The notes under the pieces were generated by a model. The model had not been told where the DNA came from, made no database searches, and saw nothing but the letters and a program-made list of their open reading frames with translations. Positions 33,662-45,545 of a DNA stretch of 64,000 nucleotides are shown here, piece after piece. Made by a program: the position numbers and the translations under genes. The stretch covers positions 45,883,466 through 45,947,465 of the forward strand of contig CM047431.1 of assembly GCA_026168455.1 (NCBI GenBank), given 5' to 3'. The DNA is from Theocolax elegans (taxonomy: Eukaryota > Arthropoda > Insecta > Hymenoptera > Cerocephalidae). How positions within the stretch are numbered: the first letter of the stretch is position 1; the number at the start of each line of letters is the position of its first letter.

Positions 33662-36600
33662 TCGTACGTTACGTTGTTATTTATATACATACAAATACAC
33701 ACACATACACACACACGCAAACACACACACATATATATTTAGTTTAAACGATTAGTCATTTTGATTAGATAGTGCTCAACTTATAATTTAACTATTCGTA
33801 AAAACTACCAAAGTTAATTATTTCGAATGATAATAATAGTAGCGATTATCGATTGTGTAACGCTTATGAAAATGTTATACGAATTTGTACATTTAAAAAA
33901 TTTAAATATTGTTAACTCTCGCTATTCAACGAGATTGATACATACATATGTAAGAGAATTTTGGTTGGTATTGAATTTGTCACCGAAGTTTAGATTGTTA
34001 CTTGTATAAAATTAAAAATAAAAATGAAACAACCAAGAAAAGTCAATAGAGAAAGTATTTAAATGAATGAAATATTTTTTCTGCAGATGTAGTTAGAGTA
34101 AAGGAAAAAAAAACATGTGTAAATTTAAACGATAATTTATAATCAGCAATGTTCATCACAAATATGTTATTGAAATAATATGTTAACTTGGACCAAATTA
34201 AATGTTTCGACTCTTTTTATCGGAGGACCAATTGTGCGGTCTATTACAAGCATATTTTTGTTCACGTTTGCTAAGAAGACATTCCACGTGTTTAACATAC
34301 GAAATGCTTTGTTGTTTAAATTTTTAGTCTCGTATTTTTGCCATACAACAATGCTGCATTTCTTAATTTAACTGCGTGCAACAAGTGTAAAACACCCACA
34401 CCCACACATTTACCTAGAGCGGTGCGACATAAATGTTTTGATTTGAATACATATAAAGTTTTTAATGAAAGACTCAGGTTTACCGTTTAAACGATATAAT
34501 TCATATCCAGGAATAAGATAAAGGTGAATCGTGTGAAAAAGTAACGATTAAGATAATAAATACTCGCCATTCTACAATTTTTATCTGAATTCTTCAAGAA
34601 TGAAGTGTTTCACCGTGCAATTGTAATTATTACAAAATTTAATTCATTTTATTCCAATGCGTATACAGTTAATATTGTTCACTGTGTCTTAAGAATATGA
34701 AAGTTTTTTTAAATCGTATTACGCGGTTTGAAACATTATAAAAATAATGTATTGAAAGTTCTCGTGGTTTAAAATTATAATTATATTTCTTTCTTAATAC
34801 ATTCCAATTGGTTAATATATCAAAGTAGTAAGGAAGTGTTATTCAAATTTTACAATATTACTTTGAACGATTTTAAGTAGAAGAAATAATTGATGTATTA
34901 AATCATTTTAAATTAAGTGAGTTTTTTAATTTCAAAATAATAAGTTACGTAGTTTTCGAAGTATGTGAAATTTGTAAATGCGAATACCTGAAAGTATAGC
35001 AAATTCAAATAAAGCATGTATTAAAAAATCAAGTTGATTTGAATATATGTATACAAAAGGATATAATAAAAAAAATGAAAAACTTTCACTGTCAAACTAC
35101 TATAACAAATAAAATAAAATGTAATACCATTCGATTAATGATAATCACGATTCTCTCGGTGTCAAAGTAATAAAAATGAAAATGAAATTAATTTAAAGAG
35201 AAAGAAATATCCATTAATATGTATATACATATATATTTTATTATATCAGTAAGATCAGGGATGAAAAACTGACAGCTTTTTTCAAATGAAATAAAAGCCG
35301 TTTTTATCCTAGGGTTTCGCCATCTCTCATCGATAACAGTTTTACGTACGGTCTTGTGTACGTACCTCGTTTTACAAGTGTGTAAAAATAAAAAGAAAAA
35401 ATCGTGTGCGTGCGTCAATATTATTGTAAGCGTGCAATTGTGTAATTATTCAAATAAAATTGTATTTTACATATGAAAGCTCATTGGTATTATTTCAATT
35501 TATAGGGACTTGTTTTTCCTTATTAAAATAAAAAAGATATTTTTGTAAATATTCGAATGACGAGTTAATAAAAAAAATATTAAAAAAATTTAATTTGTAT
35601 ACAGGGGATGTTAGAGTAGATTTCTATACAGGAGAATAGAGGTGTGTGGAATTCACCTTCTGAAGTTATCGAACCTTTGAATTATAGGAAAATTCATAGG
35701 GGGTGTGATAGTCAAATTACAGGGAATCTACGTTTAATAACTCAAAAATTGTCAATACTTTGTACAAAACTAAATATCAGGAAAAATGTATATGTTACGC
35801 TTTAATGATACAGAAAAAATTGAAAAAATGATTATTTTGGAATTATATTAATATAAAGTTAATTAAAAATTAATAATCACGTTTCGTTGGTAGGGTAGTG
35901 ATTTAAATTGCTGAAAATAAATTCACATTTGATCTTCAAAGCAAGTAGAAGAACATTACAGAGATTTTTATTAAAGTCAATTTAATATTATTTAAAAAAT
36001 AAATAGCAATTCCCATTTTTACTTACAATTTTATAATAATTTAAGAAATTGAAATTAATCGGAAATACTGTAGAAAGCTAATCCAATATCGTTACAAAGA
36101 GAGTTTCGCGCGTATAGCTAACAATATGACTATAGTAGCACAAAAATCTCGCTAATTTATCAATAAAAAAAATTTTAAAAAATTTACATATTATATTTAA
36201 AGGAAACACATGACTATTACAACGATCGTTTTTATTTTGATAAAGTATACTGTCTGTTTTAAAAAAAATTAAATAGTGTTTCTCTTATTAAGGGTTTGAG
36301 TTGACATTTCGCACGAATTAATCAACGGTATGTGAGCTCGAGAATCAAAAGGAACCGAATCGGTTGATTATAAGTCAAGAATCGATAAAATTCGTACATT
36401 AAATTACTTTAAATTTTTACTTGCAAGAATGATGAGCTTGGACAGTAGAAATTTTATAAAAAGTATGAGTTTTTAATTGTGTAACTAAACTGCAATTAGA
36501 AATAAGTCAATTATTTTTCTCGGAAGTTATGGTTTTGCGAAGAGAAGGCGATTTAATTTACGAATCAAACAAGTTTGAATTGAAGTTGAAATTAGTTGAT

Positions 36601-37025
36601 CGGTTAATTCCTATACAAAACAGCAAGAGAACAAAATTAATTTTTCAAAGTAACTGCTTCCTATAGTGGGACACGCAAGATCACTTTTATAGACTTCATT
36701 TTTTTCAGTTTTACATTCATACAGTATAATTTCGAAGTAAAGCATGGGCTTATTCCATTAATTACTATTTCAATTTATTTACTTATCGATCGTTTATAAA
36801 TTATTGAATACTGAATAATAAAGTTAAATTAATAAATTATGGTCCCACTATATATCAGCTATAAAATAGAATAAATAATAAATAAATTAAAAAAAATAAA
36901 GTGATGCAACGCAAAGTTAGACTATTAGAAATGTACCTTGAAACGAATGAAATAATTAAAGGGCGTCTAACGCAAGTATGGGCGTAAGTCTTATTATATA
37001 CATCCTCACTCTTCGTATTTTTCTT
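33662..37025. other. Gene-free AT-rich region
   Basis: Long stretch of A/T-rich sequence with a CA run near 33695-33735. Open frames here are all under 80 codons with random-looking composition. No RNA gene or transposon end was recognised. Confidence 0.5.
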
Positions 37026-37596
37026 GGGGGTGGTTTACCCGGTGGATTACCGACCGAGCCATAAAGGTAATTATTACATTTATTTTATAACATTTTAACC
37101 TGAAAATCCCAATTGCATTTCAGATTTTGAGGTTCTAATGCTATAAAATATCGTGTGAAACTATTGTGAAAGATGTTTTTTTACCTTTCTCGATATTCTC
37201 AATCGCTTCGTTCGTGCGAACAACCTCGAGAAAGGTAGAAGACCATCTCCCACAACAGTGTTATAATATACTATTAAAAAATATGCACTTTCATGCAAAA
37301 CCCGAATATAGAAAAACTAGATAATTAAGTAATAAATCATTTAACAAAATTTTAATACAAGGACACGCTAAAAAATTTCTGCGCCAAAAAGTCACGGAAC
37401 ATCGTATATTTTCGGCGTAGAAATCTTTTAGGGTGGCTTTGTCGTATCGACTTGAAACTTTGTAGAATGACTTATTATTTAATTATCTATAGTGCTTCTG
37501 TATTCGGATTTTCCATAAAATTGCGTATTTTTTTAAAATAAATAGAACAATTATCTTTTTTCGCTCAGTCGGTAACATACCGGGTATGCCACCTCC
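37026..37596. mobile_element. Foldback MITE family B, copy a (with an extra internal insert)
   Basis: Ends read gggtggtttacccgg..ttaccgaccgagc on the left and the inverse gctcagtcggtaacatacc..ggtatgccacctcc on the right. The core ctaaaaaatttctgc..ttttcggcgtagaaatctttta is shared with copies at 42509, 44370 and 52696. It is about 200 bp longer than they are because of an insert near 37090-37270 that itself contains the inverted pair acctttctcga / tcgagaaaggt. Confidence 0.75.
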
Positions 37597-38485
37597 TTAA
37601 GCTTATTTCACTTAGAATATCCCTAGTAGAAATCTGATCATTAATGTAACGTTTTTTAAGCCAAAAATTGGCCAAGTGTTATAAAATACCCAATAAATGC
37701 CCAATTAATAGCAAAATTTGAATTTTACTTAACCTTCAAATGTTAAATTTCTACTAGGGATCTAACGATCATTTATTATAGATTTGCTAAATTCCGTATA
37801 GCATGTACACGTATACACGAGGTAAATTGAGTTTTCCCTACTTTTCACACTCTGCTGTTGATCATTAAAATTTCATCGTTATTATATTCGTAGTGAAGAG
37901 CGCTCGACGATTTCATTTCTAATAATTATTTATATTCCGAAAATATAGGTTAGATAAACTGTAGGTATAGATTACGACATTTACATCTAATTTAATAGAG
38001 TCTAAATATAGGAATTAACGGGTTTTTAAACTCAATTTTTACACCCTCTTTAAATCTATCTATACATTTGGTAAATAACAAATTATTTACATAAACAAAG
38101 AATAATCGGGTTTTATGATTATTTAACCAAGTTGCATTGCCGTATTGTAATAGAAAATCTACTATTTCCACGTAAAAATATTGAAATTTGGAATGCAATA
38201 TGTTTTTATATACAGAGATCTCTTTTATTTATTTATTTGGAAATTTTGATTGACGTATACTCATTATTGAATTACCGCATAGGGGAAAAAATAAGTAAAT
38301 GTAAAAAACGAAAGAGTAACAAAATGTGACGATATGTATGTGAAAATGATATGAAAATCCCGCAATCCAACATTTTTCCAACAGTTGCCCAAAAGGTATA
38401 CGAAAACATAAAAATATTAATTTATAGAAATAAGTAAAATTAGTAAATTTGTATATATAATTTAGTTACTTTATTTTTAATAAAA
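37597..38485. other. Gene-free AT-rich region
   Basis: Contains a small inverted pair around 37617-37765 (tccctagtagaaatct / aaatttctactaggga), likely the ends of a short MITE of about 150 bp. Nothing else recognised. Confidence 0.45.
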
Positions 38486-38753
38486 TTGATATAAACATAA
38501 CCTAATAAATATTAAGGTAAATAAGCATGCCAATATTTTGGTGACACTTATTTTCAACATGTTGGAAAAACGTTGTCCGAAGGTACTATTTTTACGCGAG
38601 ATTCAAACTGATTTTAAGATTATTAGTCATATTTACGCTTTCTTATTTTTCCATATATATTGTTTTTTATTTTACTATTTCTAATTTTGAAATGAAATTA
38701 ATTGTTTTATTAAACAAGATTACACTTACACTTCATTTATACTAGAGTACTTA

Positions 38754-39887
38754 CCCGAGTAGAAATGCTAGCCAGGCCGCCTGAATTAGAAAATAGGGCC
38801 TGAAAAGGCCGCCTGTTAAGGGCCGGGATACGAATGTAATAGAATTTAAGTCAGGGCCTAATTTTGTTAGTTCGGATGTGACGTTATAGTAAAAGTCAAT
38901 TTTGGTAGTTCGAATGTGAGGTTAGTAATAGTATCTACAAATTATATAGTATTGTATATAAATTTTCAGGTTAGAATTTTATCAAGACTTTTTATAAATA
39001 TAAAATGAGTAAAAAAATTGATTATACTCAGAAGCTTAGTTTACTAAGAGTTCGAAAGTACCGATTGAAAAGGAAAATACAATATATAAATAGTGAAAGT
39101 TTAAAAAAACACTTTAATAATATAAAAGTTTATGCAGTATTATATTGCTTTAAATATGTGAAAAGATTTAATTTTGTATTGTATAAAAAAAGTGCAAAGT
39201 TATTAATATTATATTATATTAAGATTGTTGTAATTATTTGGAAATTATGTTAAAAACCATATATTTTAATTATATTATCTATAATATTTATGTTTAATAA
39301 ATATTAATGTCTTAAAATGCATTTTATTCTATTTACAAAACCTATACGCACACACACGCACACACACGCATGTACGCACGCCTAATTAACCTTATATTTA
39401 TATACACATGTAAGATAACGTTTTTTTAACCTATTAACCTATACGGGCCATGCCCATGATCGACCCTTTACATGTGTTAGTTTTGAGATGTGAGACATCA
39501 CATAAACTCGATTTCTATAGAAAAGTGAGAGAGAACAGTAAACCCAAATCCCCGTCCTGTAAAGGTTAAAAGTGATTCGATGTTTTAGACATTAATTTTA
39601 TTGAAAAAAGAAGCGTTTTTGAACCAGAAAATCCCTGTCCTTCTAAAGGTTAACAATTAAAAACAATGTAAAATAACAAATACATTCAGATTTAGTTTTT
39701 ACTACTAATTCAGTGCCTTAATATCACCTGAACATACCCACAAAGTAGTATTACATAAAACAGGCCCTGATCTCCACCCCATTACATTTTCTAAAGGTCC
39801 TTTACAGGCACCTGTTCAGGGCCTTTTAATATTCGTCAGGTACCTGAACAGGGCCTACTTTTTGCCTGGAAATCATTTCTACTCGGG
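38754..39887. mobile_element. TIR element C, copy 1
   Basis: Left end cccgagtagaaatgctagcc and right end ggaaatcatttctactcggg are inverted repeats. Internal subterminal repeats of gggcctg/caggccc occur on both sides. It carries an 82-codon basic open frame (39005-39253). The right flank has been replaced by a piece of another MITE. Confidence 0.75.
39005..39253 (+). CDS. Small basic open frame inside TIR element C (doubtful)
   Basis: 82 codons starting MSKKIDYTQKLSLLRVRKYR, strongly Lys/Arg-rich at the start and hydrophobic at the end. I recognise no family. The corresponding frame in the second copy (40566-40766) is cut to 66 codons by a one-base deletion, which argues against selection. 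It could be the stub of a lost transposase or chance. Confidence 0.2.
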   Translation: MSKKIDYTQKLSLLRVRKYRLKRKIQYINSESLKKHFNNIKVYAVLYCFKYVKRFNFVLYKKSAKLLILYYIKIVVIIWKLC

Positions 39888-40313
39888 GGGGTGGGGTCCG
39901 ATTTGTCGAATGCTCATTCAAAATGTGTGCATTGTTTCGAATTTCAAAATTAGAAATGTATTTTTATATTTAGAACCAAGAGAAATAGAATGGTTATTAT
40001 TTCGAAAGTAATGCTCTCTTCAGTTTTTACATATTTGTTCCAACAATTGATATAACATAACCTAACAAATATTAAGGTAAAAATAAGCCATGCCCATATT
40101 TTGGTGCCAAGTTATTTTCAACATGTTGGAAAAACGTTGTCGAAGGTACTATTTTTACGCGAGATTCAACTGCTTTTAAGATTATTAGTCATATTTACGC
40201 TTTCTTATTTTTCCATATATATTGTTTTTTATTTTACTATTCTAATTTTGAATGAAATTATTGTTTTATTAAACAAGATTACACCTTACACTTCATTTAT
40301 ACTAGAGTACTTA

Positions 40314-41450
40314 TCCCGAGTAGAAATGCTAGCCAGGCCGCCTGAATTAGAAAATAGGGCCTGAAAAGGCCGCCTGTTAAGGGCCGGGATACGCATGTAA
40401 TAGAATTTAAGTCAGGGCCTAATTTGTTAGTTCGGATGTTGACGTTATAGTAAAAGTCAATTTTGGTAGTTCGAATGTGAGGTTAGTAATAGTATCTACA
40501 AATTATATAGTATTGTATATAAATTTTCAGGTTAGAATTTTATCAAGACTTTTTATAAATATAAAATGAGTAAAAAAATTGATTATACTCAGAAGCTTAG
40601 TTTACTAAGAGTTCGAAAGTACCGATTGAAAAGGAAAATACAATATATAAATAGTGAAAGTTTAAAAAAACACTTTAATAATATAAAAGTTTATGCAGTA
40701 TTATATTGCTTTAAATATGTGAAAAGATTTAATTTTGTATTGTATAAAAAAGTGCAAAGTTATTAATATTATATTATATTAAGATTGTTGTAATTATTTG
40801 GAAATTATGTTAAAAACCATATATTTTAATTATATTATCTATAATATTTATGTTTAATAAATATTAATGTCTTAAAATGCATTTTATTCTATTTACAAAA
40901 CCTATACGCACACACACGCACACACACGCATGTACGCACGCCTAATTAACCTTATATTTATATACACATGTAAGATAACGTTTTTTTAACCTATTAACCT
41001 ATACGGGCCATGCCCATGATCGACCCTTTACATGTGTTAGTTTTGAGATGTAGACAATCACATAAACTCGATTTCTATAGAAAAGTGAGAGAGAAACAGT
41101 AAACCCAAATCCCCGTCCTGTAAAGGTTAAAAGTGATTCGATGTTTTTAGACATTAATTTTATTGAAAAAATAAGCTTTTTTGAACCAGAAAATCCCCGT
41201 CCTCTAAAGGTTAACAATTAAAAACAAATGTAAAATAACAAATACATTCAGATTTAGTTTTTACTACTAATTCAGTGCCTTAATATCACCTGAACATACC
41301 CACAAAATAGTATTACATAAAACAGGCCCTGATCTCCACCCCATTACATTTTCTAAAGGCCCTTTACAGGCACCTGTTCAGGGCCTTTTAATATTCGTCA
41401 GGTACCTGAACAGGGCCTTCTTTTTGCCTGGAAATCATTTCTACTCGGGA
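40314..41450. mobile_element. TIR element C, copy 2, inserted in a SINE
   Basis: Perfect 15-bp inverted ends tcccgagtagaaatg / catttctactcggga. TA lies outside both ends (40312-40313, 41451-41452), a Tc1/mariner-like TA duplication. It splits the 5' edge of the 5S-derived SINE from that SINE's left target duplication at 40300-40313. Confidence 0.8.
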
Positions 41451-41490
41451 TAGAACCGACGCGGTGGCGGAGTGGCGGAGACGCACCTCG

Positions 41491-41570
41491 GCCGATCACG
41501 AAAGTTAAGCAGCACTGAGTGCGGTTCGTACTTGGATGGGAGACCATTCTCGTGCGGCTTTCGTGATCGG
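41491..41570 (+). ncRNA. 5S rRNA-like segment (internal promoter) of the SINE
   Basis: ccgatcacgaaagttaagcagc, then gcggttcgtacttggatggg and agacc match the box A, intermediate element and box C region of insect 5S rRNA. The 5' half and the end of 5S are missing, so this is a derived pol III promoter, not a functional 5S gene. A 13-base inverted pair (ccgatcacgaaag / ctttcgtgatcgg) encloses it. Confidence 0.7.
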
Positions 41571-41902
41571 TTAGGTGTTTTTCACACTTCACAACGTGAG
41601 CGGGAGGTGTGAAACATTCGGTTTCGGTGTCAAGGCCTACGCAATGTGACTTTGACACCCAAAAAGAATGTTTCGAATACACCGGCCATCTCGGGTGAGG
41701 TTTTCCCTGCTTCACAGGTTTCCCTCATCCACGGGCATAACCCCGGGCGAATGCGAGATGGTGGGGTTTTTAAGGGAGGGATAAAAGCACCCACACATAG
41801 GTGGTAGGTGGACACCGTTAAAGTCCCCCAGGGGATAAACGGTAGGAAGTGCCAGGAAAAAAGAGGGCACAAAATCAAGAATAAAGAATACTAGAGTACT
41901 TA

Positions 41903-42508
41903 CGTTTTGTTACCTTTTATTACTATTGTCACATTTTTAAAAATTTCATCTTATATATATATATATAATAAGTTTATTTTATATTTGTCATCGATATTTA
42001 TTATTTATTTATTAGTTATTTGTAATGAAAGATATAAAAAAATAAAAAACAAGTAAGAATGGAACCTTACGGTTTCTATTTATTTTATTATATACTTTCT
42101 TACTTTTTCATACATTTTTATTAATTTTCACTATGTTTTTGTGATTTCTATATATACAATTATATGTATATTGTTAGGTTAATATATATGAATTAACACA
42201 TTTCTTTATTACCAGTCGGTAATAATAATTTTTTTTTATTATATTAGCGAATGATAAAACTTTAGGTCGGGTCGGCCAAGGTTGACAGGATAACTGGGTT
42301 TGAAATTTGGTTATTGCCATACAATAATCGAGTATCTTTGGATACGATACACTTAATTCCCTGAGGATCGCGGTGAATCGGTAGTTAAAAAAACTAAAAG
42401 TGTTTAAATCTATACGAATTATAACAGTTTAGCATTAATTAAATCAACAAATAACGTATGCGTGATCGATCATGGTTTTGTTTATAACCATATTTCACCG
42501 ACAATTAA
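41903..42508. other. AT-rich spacer, nothing recognised
   Basis: A short (TA)n at 41956-41968; otherwise anonymous A/T-rich sequence. Confidence 0.4.
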
Positions 42509-42881
42509 GGAGGTGGCATACCCATTGGGTTACCGACCAAGCAGAAAAAGGTAATCATTGCATTTACTTAAAAAAATAAACAATTTTATGAAATACTCAA
42601 ATGCAGAAGTACTAGATAATTAAATAGCAAGTCAATTTACAAAGTTCCAGGTCAATACAACAAAGACACCCTAAAAAATTTCTGCACCGAAAATGTATAA
42701 TTTTCCATGATTTTTCGGTGCAGAAATTTTTTAAGGTGTCTGTGTTGTATTGACCTGAAACTTTGTAAATTGACTTATTATTTAATTATCTAGTGCAATT
42801 CTGTATTCGGGTTTTGCATAAAAGTGCGTATTTTATTAAATAATTGTAACAATTACCTTTTTTGGCTCGGTCGGTAATCCA
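42509..42881. mobile_element. Foldback MITE family B, copy b
   Basis: Left end ggaggtggcatacccattgg then gttaccgaccaagc; right end ggctcggtcggtaatcca, with the outermost right tip missing. The centre forms a long hairpin (ctaaaaaatttctgcaccg / cggtgcagaaattttttaag). Confidence 0.8.
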
Positions 42882-43731
42882 CATTTTTTACATTTCGATT
42901 ATATCCCAGAAGTACACGCTGGAATTTTAGGAATATTAAACGAAAAATAACAATTACTGCCAATCTATATGTAATAACAATAAATTTTACGTTGTCAAGA
43001 TTCATTTATATAATTCAATCTATTCTTTCTTTAATTTTTCTTTGACATCTTGCCTTACACATTTACTAAAATTTTATCACCTATATTATATTTATATGTG
43101 GATGCAACCATAAGAAAACACTCGACTGTTTTTATTAAAGTATTATATTACATAATGATTTTATTTGAATTAAAATAATTTTTATTTCGAATCCAATTTA
43201 GCGACTACTTAAAATTGGGATACTCGATAAACACTTCACAGACATCTTATTATCAATGCACTAACAGTTACGCGTTTCTCGTGGTATACTCTATATATAT
43301 TATCGATATCATAAAAAAATCATCGCATGATTAAAAGACAACATAAACTGAGTTCTAAAGTCTTTATTATTATACAGGAATCGCCGATATATATTGTCGA
43401 CAATACAATGTTTCGTTTCTTCGATGAATACGTAAAATTTCGATTAAATAAAAATTGACTGTGTCAAATGAAAAACTTTTAATCACGGTATATACATATG
43501 GGTATATTTTAATGCGCAACATGTATACCAAATTTCAAGTAGGAATATTCATTATTTCCCCCCATCCTCCCTCTCCTATCACGTTTCTTTTTCTGTTGAA
43601 GAATGTTTAAAATTAGTCTTAGGTCTATAGAATTAGTCTGTTAAAAATTTGTCTTAAAACTGATTAAAATCAGTTTTAGGATTTTTCGAGCAATAAATTA
43701 GTTACACATACAAATACACGCAGTTATATGC

Positions 43732-43762
<31 letters not shown>

Positions 43763-44369
43763 CGTGCGTGCGCGCGCGTGTGTGTGTGTGGACAATACAT
43801 TTCCATGTGATTATGTACAAAAATAATTACAAATTGATGGTGTAAGGGATGGTTTTTGTCGAAAATTGTGACAGATGGGTAGATTACTAAATGCGAAACA
43901 AATGAATTTTTATAGATGACTTTTTTAATTTCACGTGATGCTTTATGTCGTTGAAGACACGTTGGACTCAAATAAATTATTAAGACATTGAGTGTTCCAC
44001 GCTGTCAAGTGTTTGAAATAAATAAGTTAACTGGTTAGTATGTACCAGGGCATTTTTAACTTTTAGGTCTCGAAAATAGTAAAAAATCTACCAAGATTCG
44101 TCAAGATCCGTTGGGAGACAAGAAATTTATTCATTTGATTCTATACGAACATTTGCAACCACTTTAGATCTGTCATAATGGATTTTCCGATTATATTGCC
44201 AAATTCAGATTGAGAGACTCAAAAAATTAAGGTGCACCAAGTTTCATTAAAATCGGTAGGCAGACAAGATATAGTTATTTGATTGGTTAAATCCACCTTT
44301 TATTGAAATAACGTACGTAAAATAAATAAAATTAAATAATATAATTATAAATATATATTAATATCTTAA
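42882..44369. other. Gene-free region with a TA/TG microsatellite
   Basis: Holds a compound (TA)n(TG)n(CG)n(TG)n tract at about 43733-43790. A minus-strand open frame across it (43702-43971) is a product of the repeat. Nothing else recognised. Confidence 0.5.
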
Positions 44370-44741
44370 GGAGGTGATATACCTGATAGGTTACCGACCG
44401 AGCAAAAAGAGATAATTATTCTATTTATTTAAAAAAATATGCAATTTTATGCATAACCCGAATACAGAACTGCACTAGAAATTCAATAATAAGTCAATTT
44501 ACGAAGTTTCAGGTCAATACAACAAGACCGAAAAATCACGGACAATCGTAAATTTTCGGTGCAGAAATTTTTTAAGGTGTCTTCGTTATATTGACCTGGA
44601 ACTTTGTAGAACGACTTACTATTTAATTATCTAGTGCAGTTCTGTATTCGGGTTTTGCAAAAAGTTGCATATTTTTTAAAATAAATGGAATAATTACCTT
44701 TTTTGCTCGGTCGGTACCTCATCAGGTATGCCCCCCCCCCC
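44370..44741. mobile_element. Foldback MITE family B, copy c
   Basis: Left end ggaggtgatatacctgatag then gttaccgaccgagc; right end gctcggtcggtacctcatca followed by ggtatgcc and a run of C that has expanded from the usual ccacctcc. Central hairpin as in copy b. Confidence 0.8.
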
Positions 44742-45204
44742 AGGCGATATCAGTGATCCTTATAATATCACTAAAGTTGAACCTCCAACTTTAGATTACG
44801 GGTTTACCCTTGATTTTCTATTTGTTTCTAACAGCATTGTAATGGAGTTCGATTGCGCGCGCAAATCAAAAACAAGTAGATATATAAAACAAAACTGATC
44901 GACACTCGCAATTTCAAAAATTCAAAAAAATTCAAACGAACGTACGTTATATACAACCGCGAGACGCGAAACGTAAATTCGTCGAAGATCCCGTCGATAT
45001 ATGCTGTAACCAAAAAAACGCCTATAGATCCTATACCTATATACCTAAATACATATACCTAATATATGAATATTATATATATATGTATCTTTAGGTAAAT
45101 GTAGAAGATAAAGAGGGAAAACGAAAAAAAAAAGAAAAATAGATAAATTACGGATGAGACGAGAATAATAATATATAAAATAAAATGAATATTAATAAAT
45201 AAAA
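44742..45204. other. Spacer, nothing recognised
   Basis: AT-rich, with a purine-rich patch near 45105-45140. A 61-codon minus-strand frame at 44828-45013 has no support. Confidence 0.4.
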
Positions 45205-45214
45205 GAAAGAATTA

Positions 45215-45430
45215 ATATAGAAAAGCCGGCGATCGAGTAGGTGTTACGAGGAATCGCGCGTGTTCGGCCGAAAGATCGATGCTTCTCGAGACGCGCGCAG
45301 GTTCGCGAGGCGGGCAGGGCGACGTCGTCGGCGGATACACGACACACGACGAAAGAACCTCCCCTCAGTTGGGGGCCGAACGTCGTGACGCCCGGATCGC
45401 GCCCTGAACGCGTCGCGTTTATATACATCA
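45215..45430. promoter_or_regulatory. CpG-rich patch, possible promoter or first exon
   Basis: Much richer in G+C and CpG than anything around it (e.g. gacgtcgtcggcggatacac, cgaacgtcgtgacgcccgga). Long overlapping open frames on both strands are expected from this composition and do not look like protein families. A possible minus-strand donor (CCCAG|gtgagc) lies at about 45615-45625. A promoter or 5' leader of a gene outside the window is plausible, but no coding sequence could be shown. Confidence 0.3.
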
Positions 45431-45439
45431 CCTGCACAC

Positions 45440-45501
45440 CTATCTCTCTCTCTCTCTCTACACATACATATATACATATACATATACACATACGCATACA
45501 T

Positions 45502-45533
<32 letters not shown>

Positions 45534-45545
45534 ACGCATACGCAC
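45440..45545 (+). repeat. Compound CT/CA microsatellite
   Basis: (CT)n followed by (CATA)n and (CA)n with interruptions. The long frames crossing it are repeat-encoded. Confidence 0.8.

Larger units (their letters stand above)
38486..41450 (+). repeat. Large tandem duplication (about 1.56 kb offset) carrying a TIR element
   Basis: Unit 1 (about 38486-39887) and unit 2 (about 40047-41450) are nearly the same, starting at aattgatat..aacataacctaa. The 160 bp between them (about 39888-40046) match the left arm of another MITE found whole at 51182-51595. Differences between units are mostly single-base indels. Confidence 0.85.
40300..41902 (+). mobile_element. 5S-rRNA-derived SINE with 14-bp target duplication (interrupted by element C)
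   Basis: TACTAGAGTACTTA occurs at 40300-40313 and again at 41889-41902. Removing element C leaves a roughly 435-bp body (41453-41888) bounded by this duplication. The body has a 5S-like head, a GC-rich middle (cctgcttcacaggtttccctc, taaccccgggcg) and an A-rich 3' tail (aagaataaagaa). A 5S-derived head, a tail and long target duplications are how SINE3-type retroposons look; the name of the family is not known to me. Confidence 0.75.

Noticed and set aside
40101..40364. 87-codon hydrophobic frame ahead of element C copy 2
   Set aside because: The matching sequence in copy 1 is broken by several indels, so there is no sign of selection.
41491..41570. Functional 5S rRNA gene
   Set aside because: Only the promoter-bearing part of 5S is present and it is fused to a retroposon tail with target duplications.
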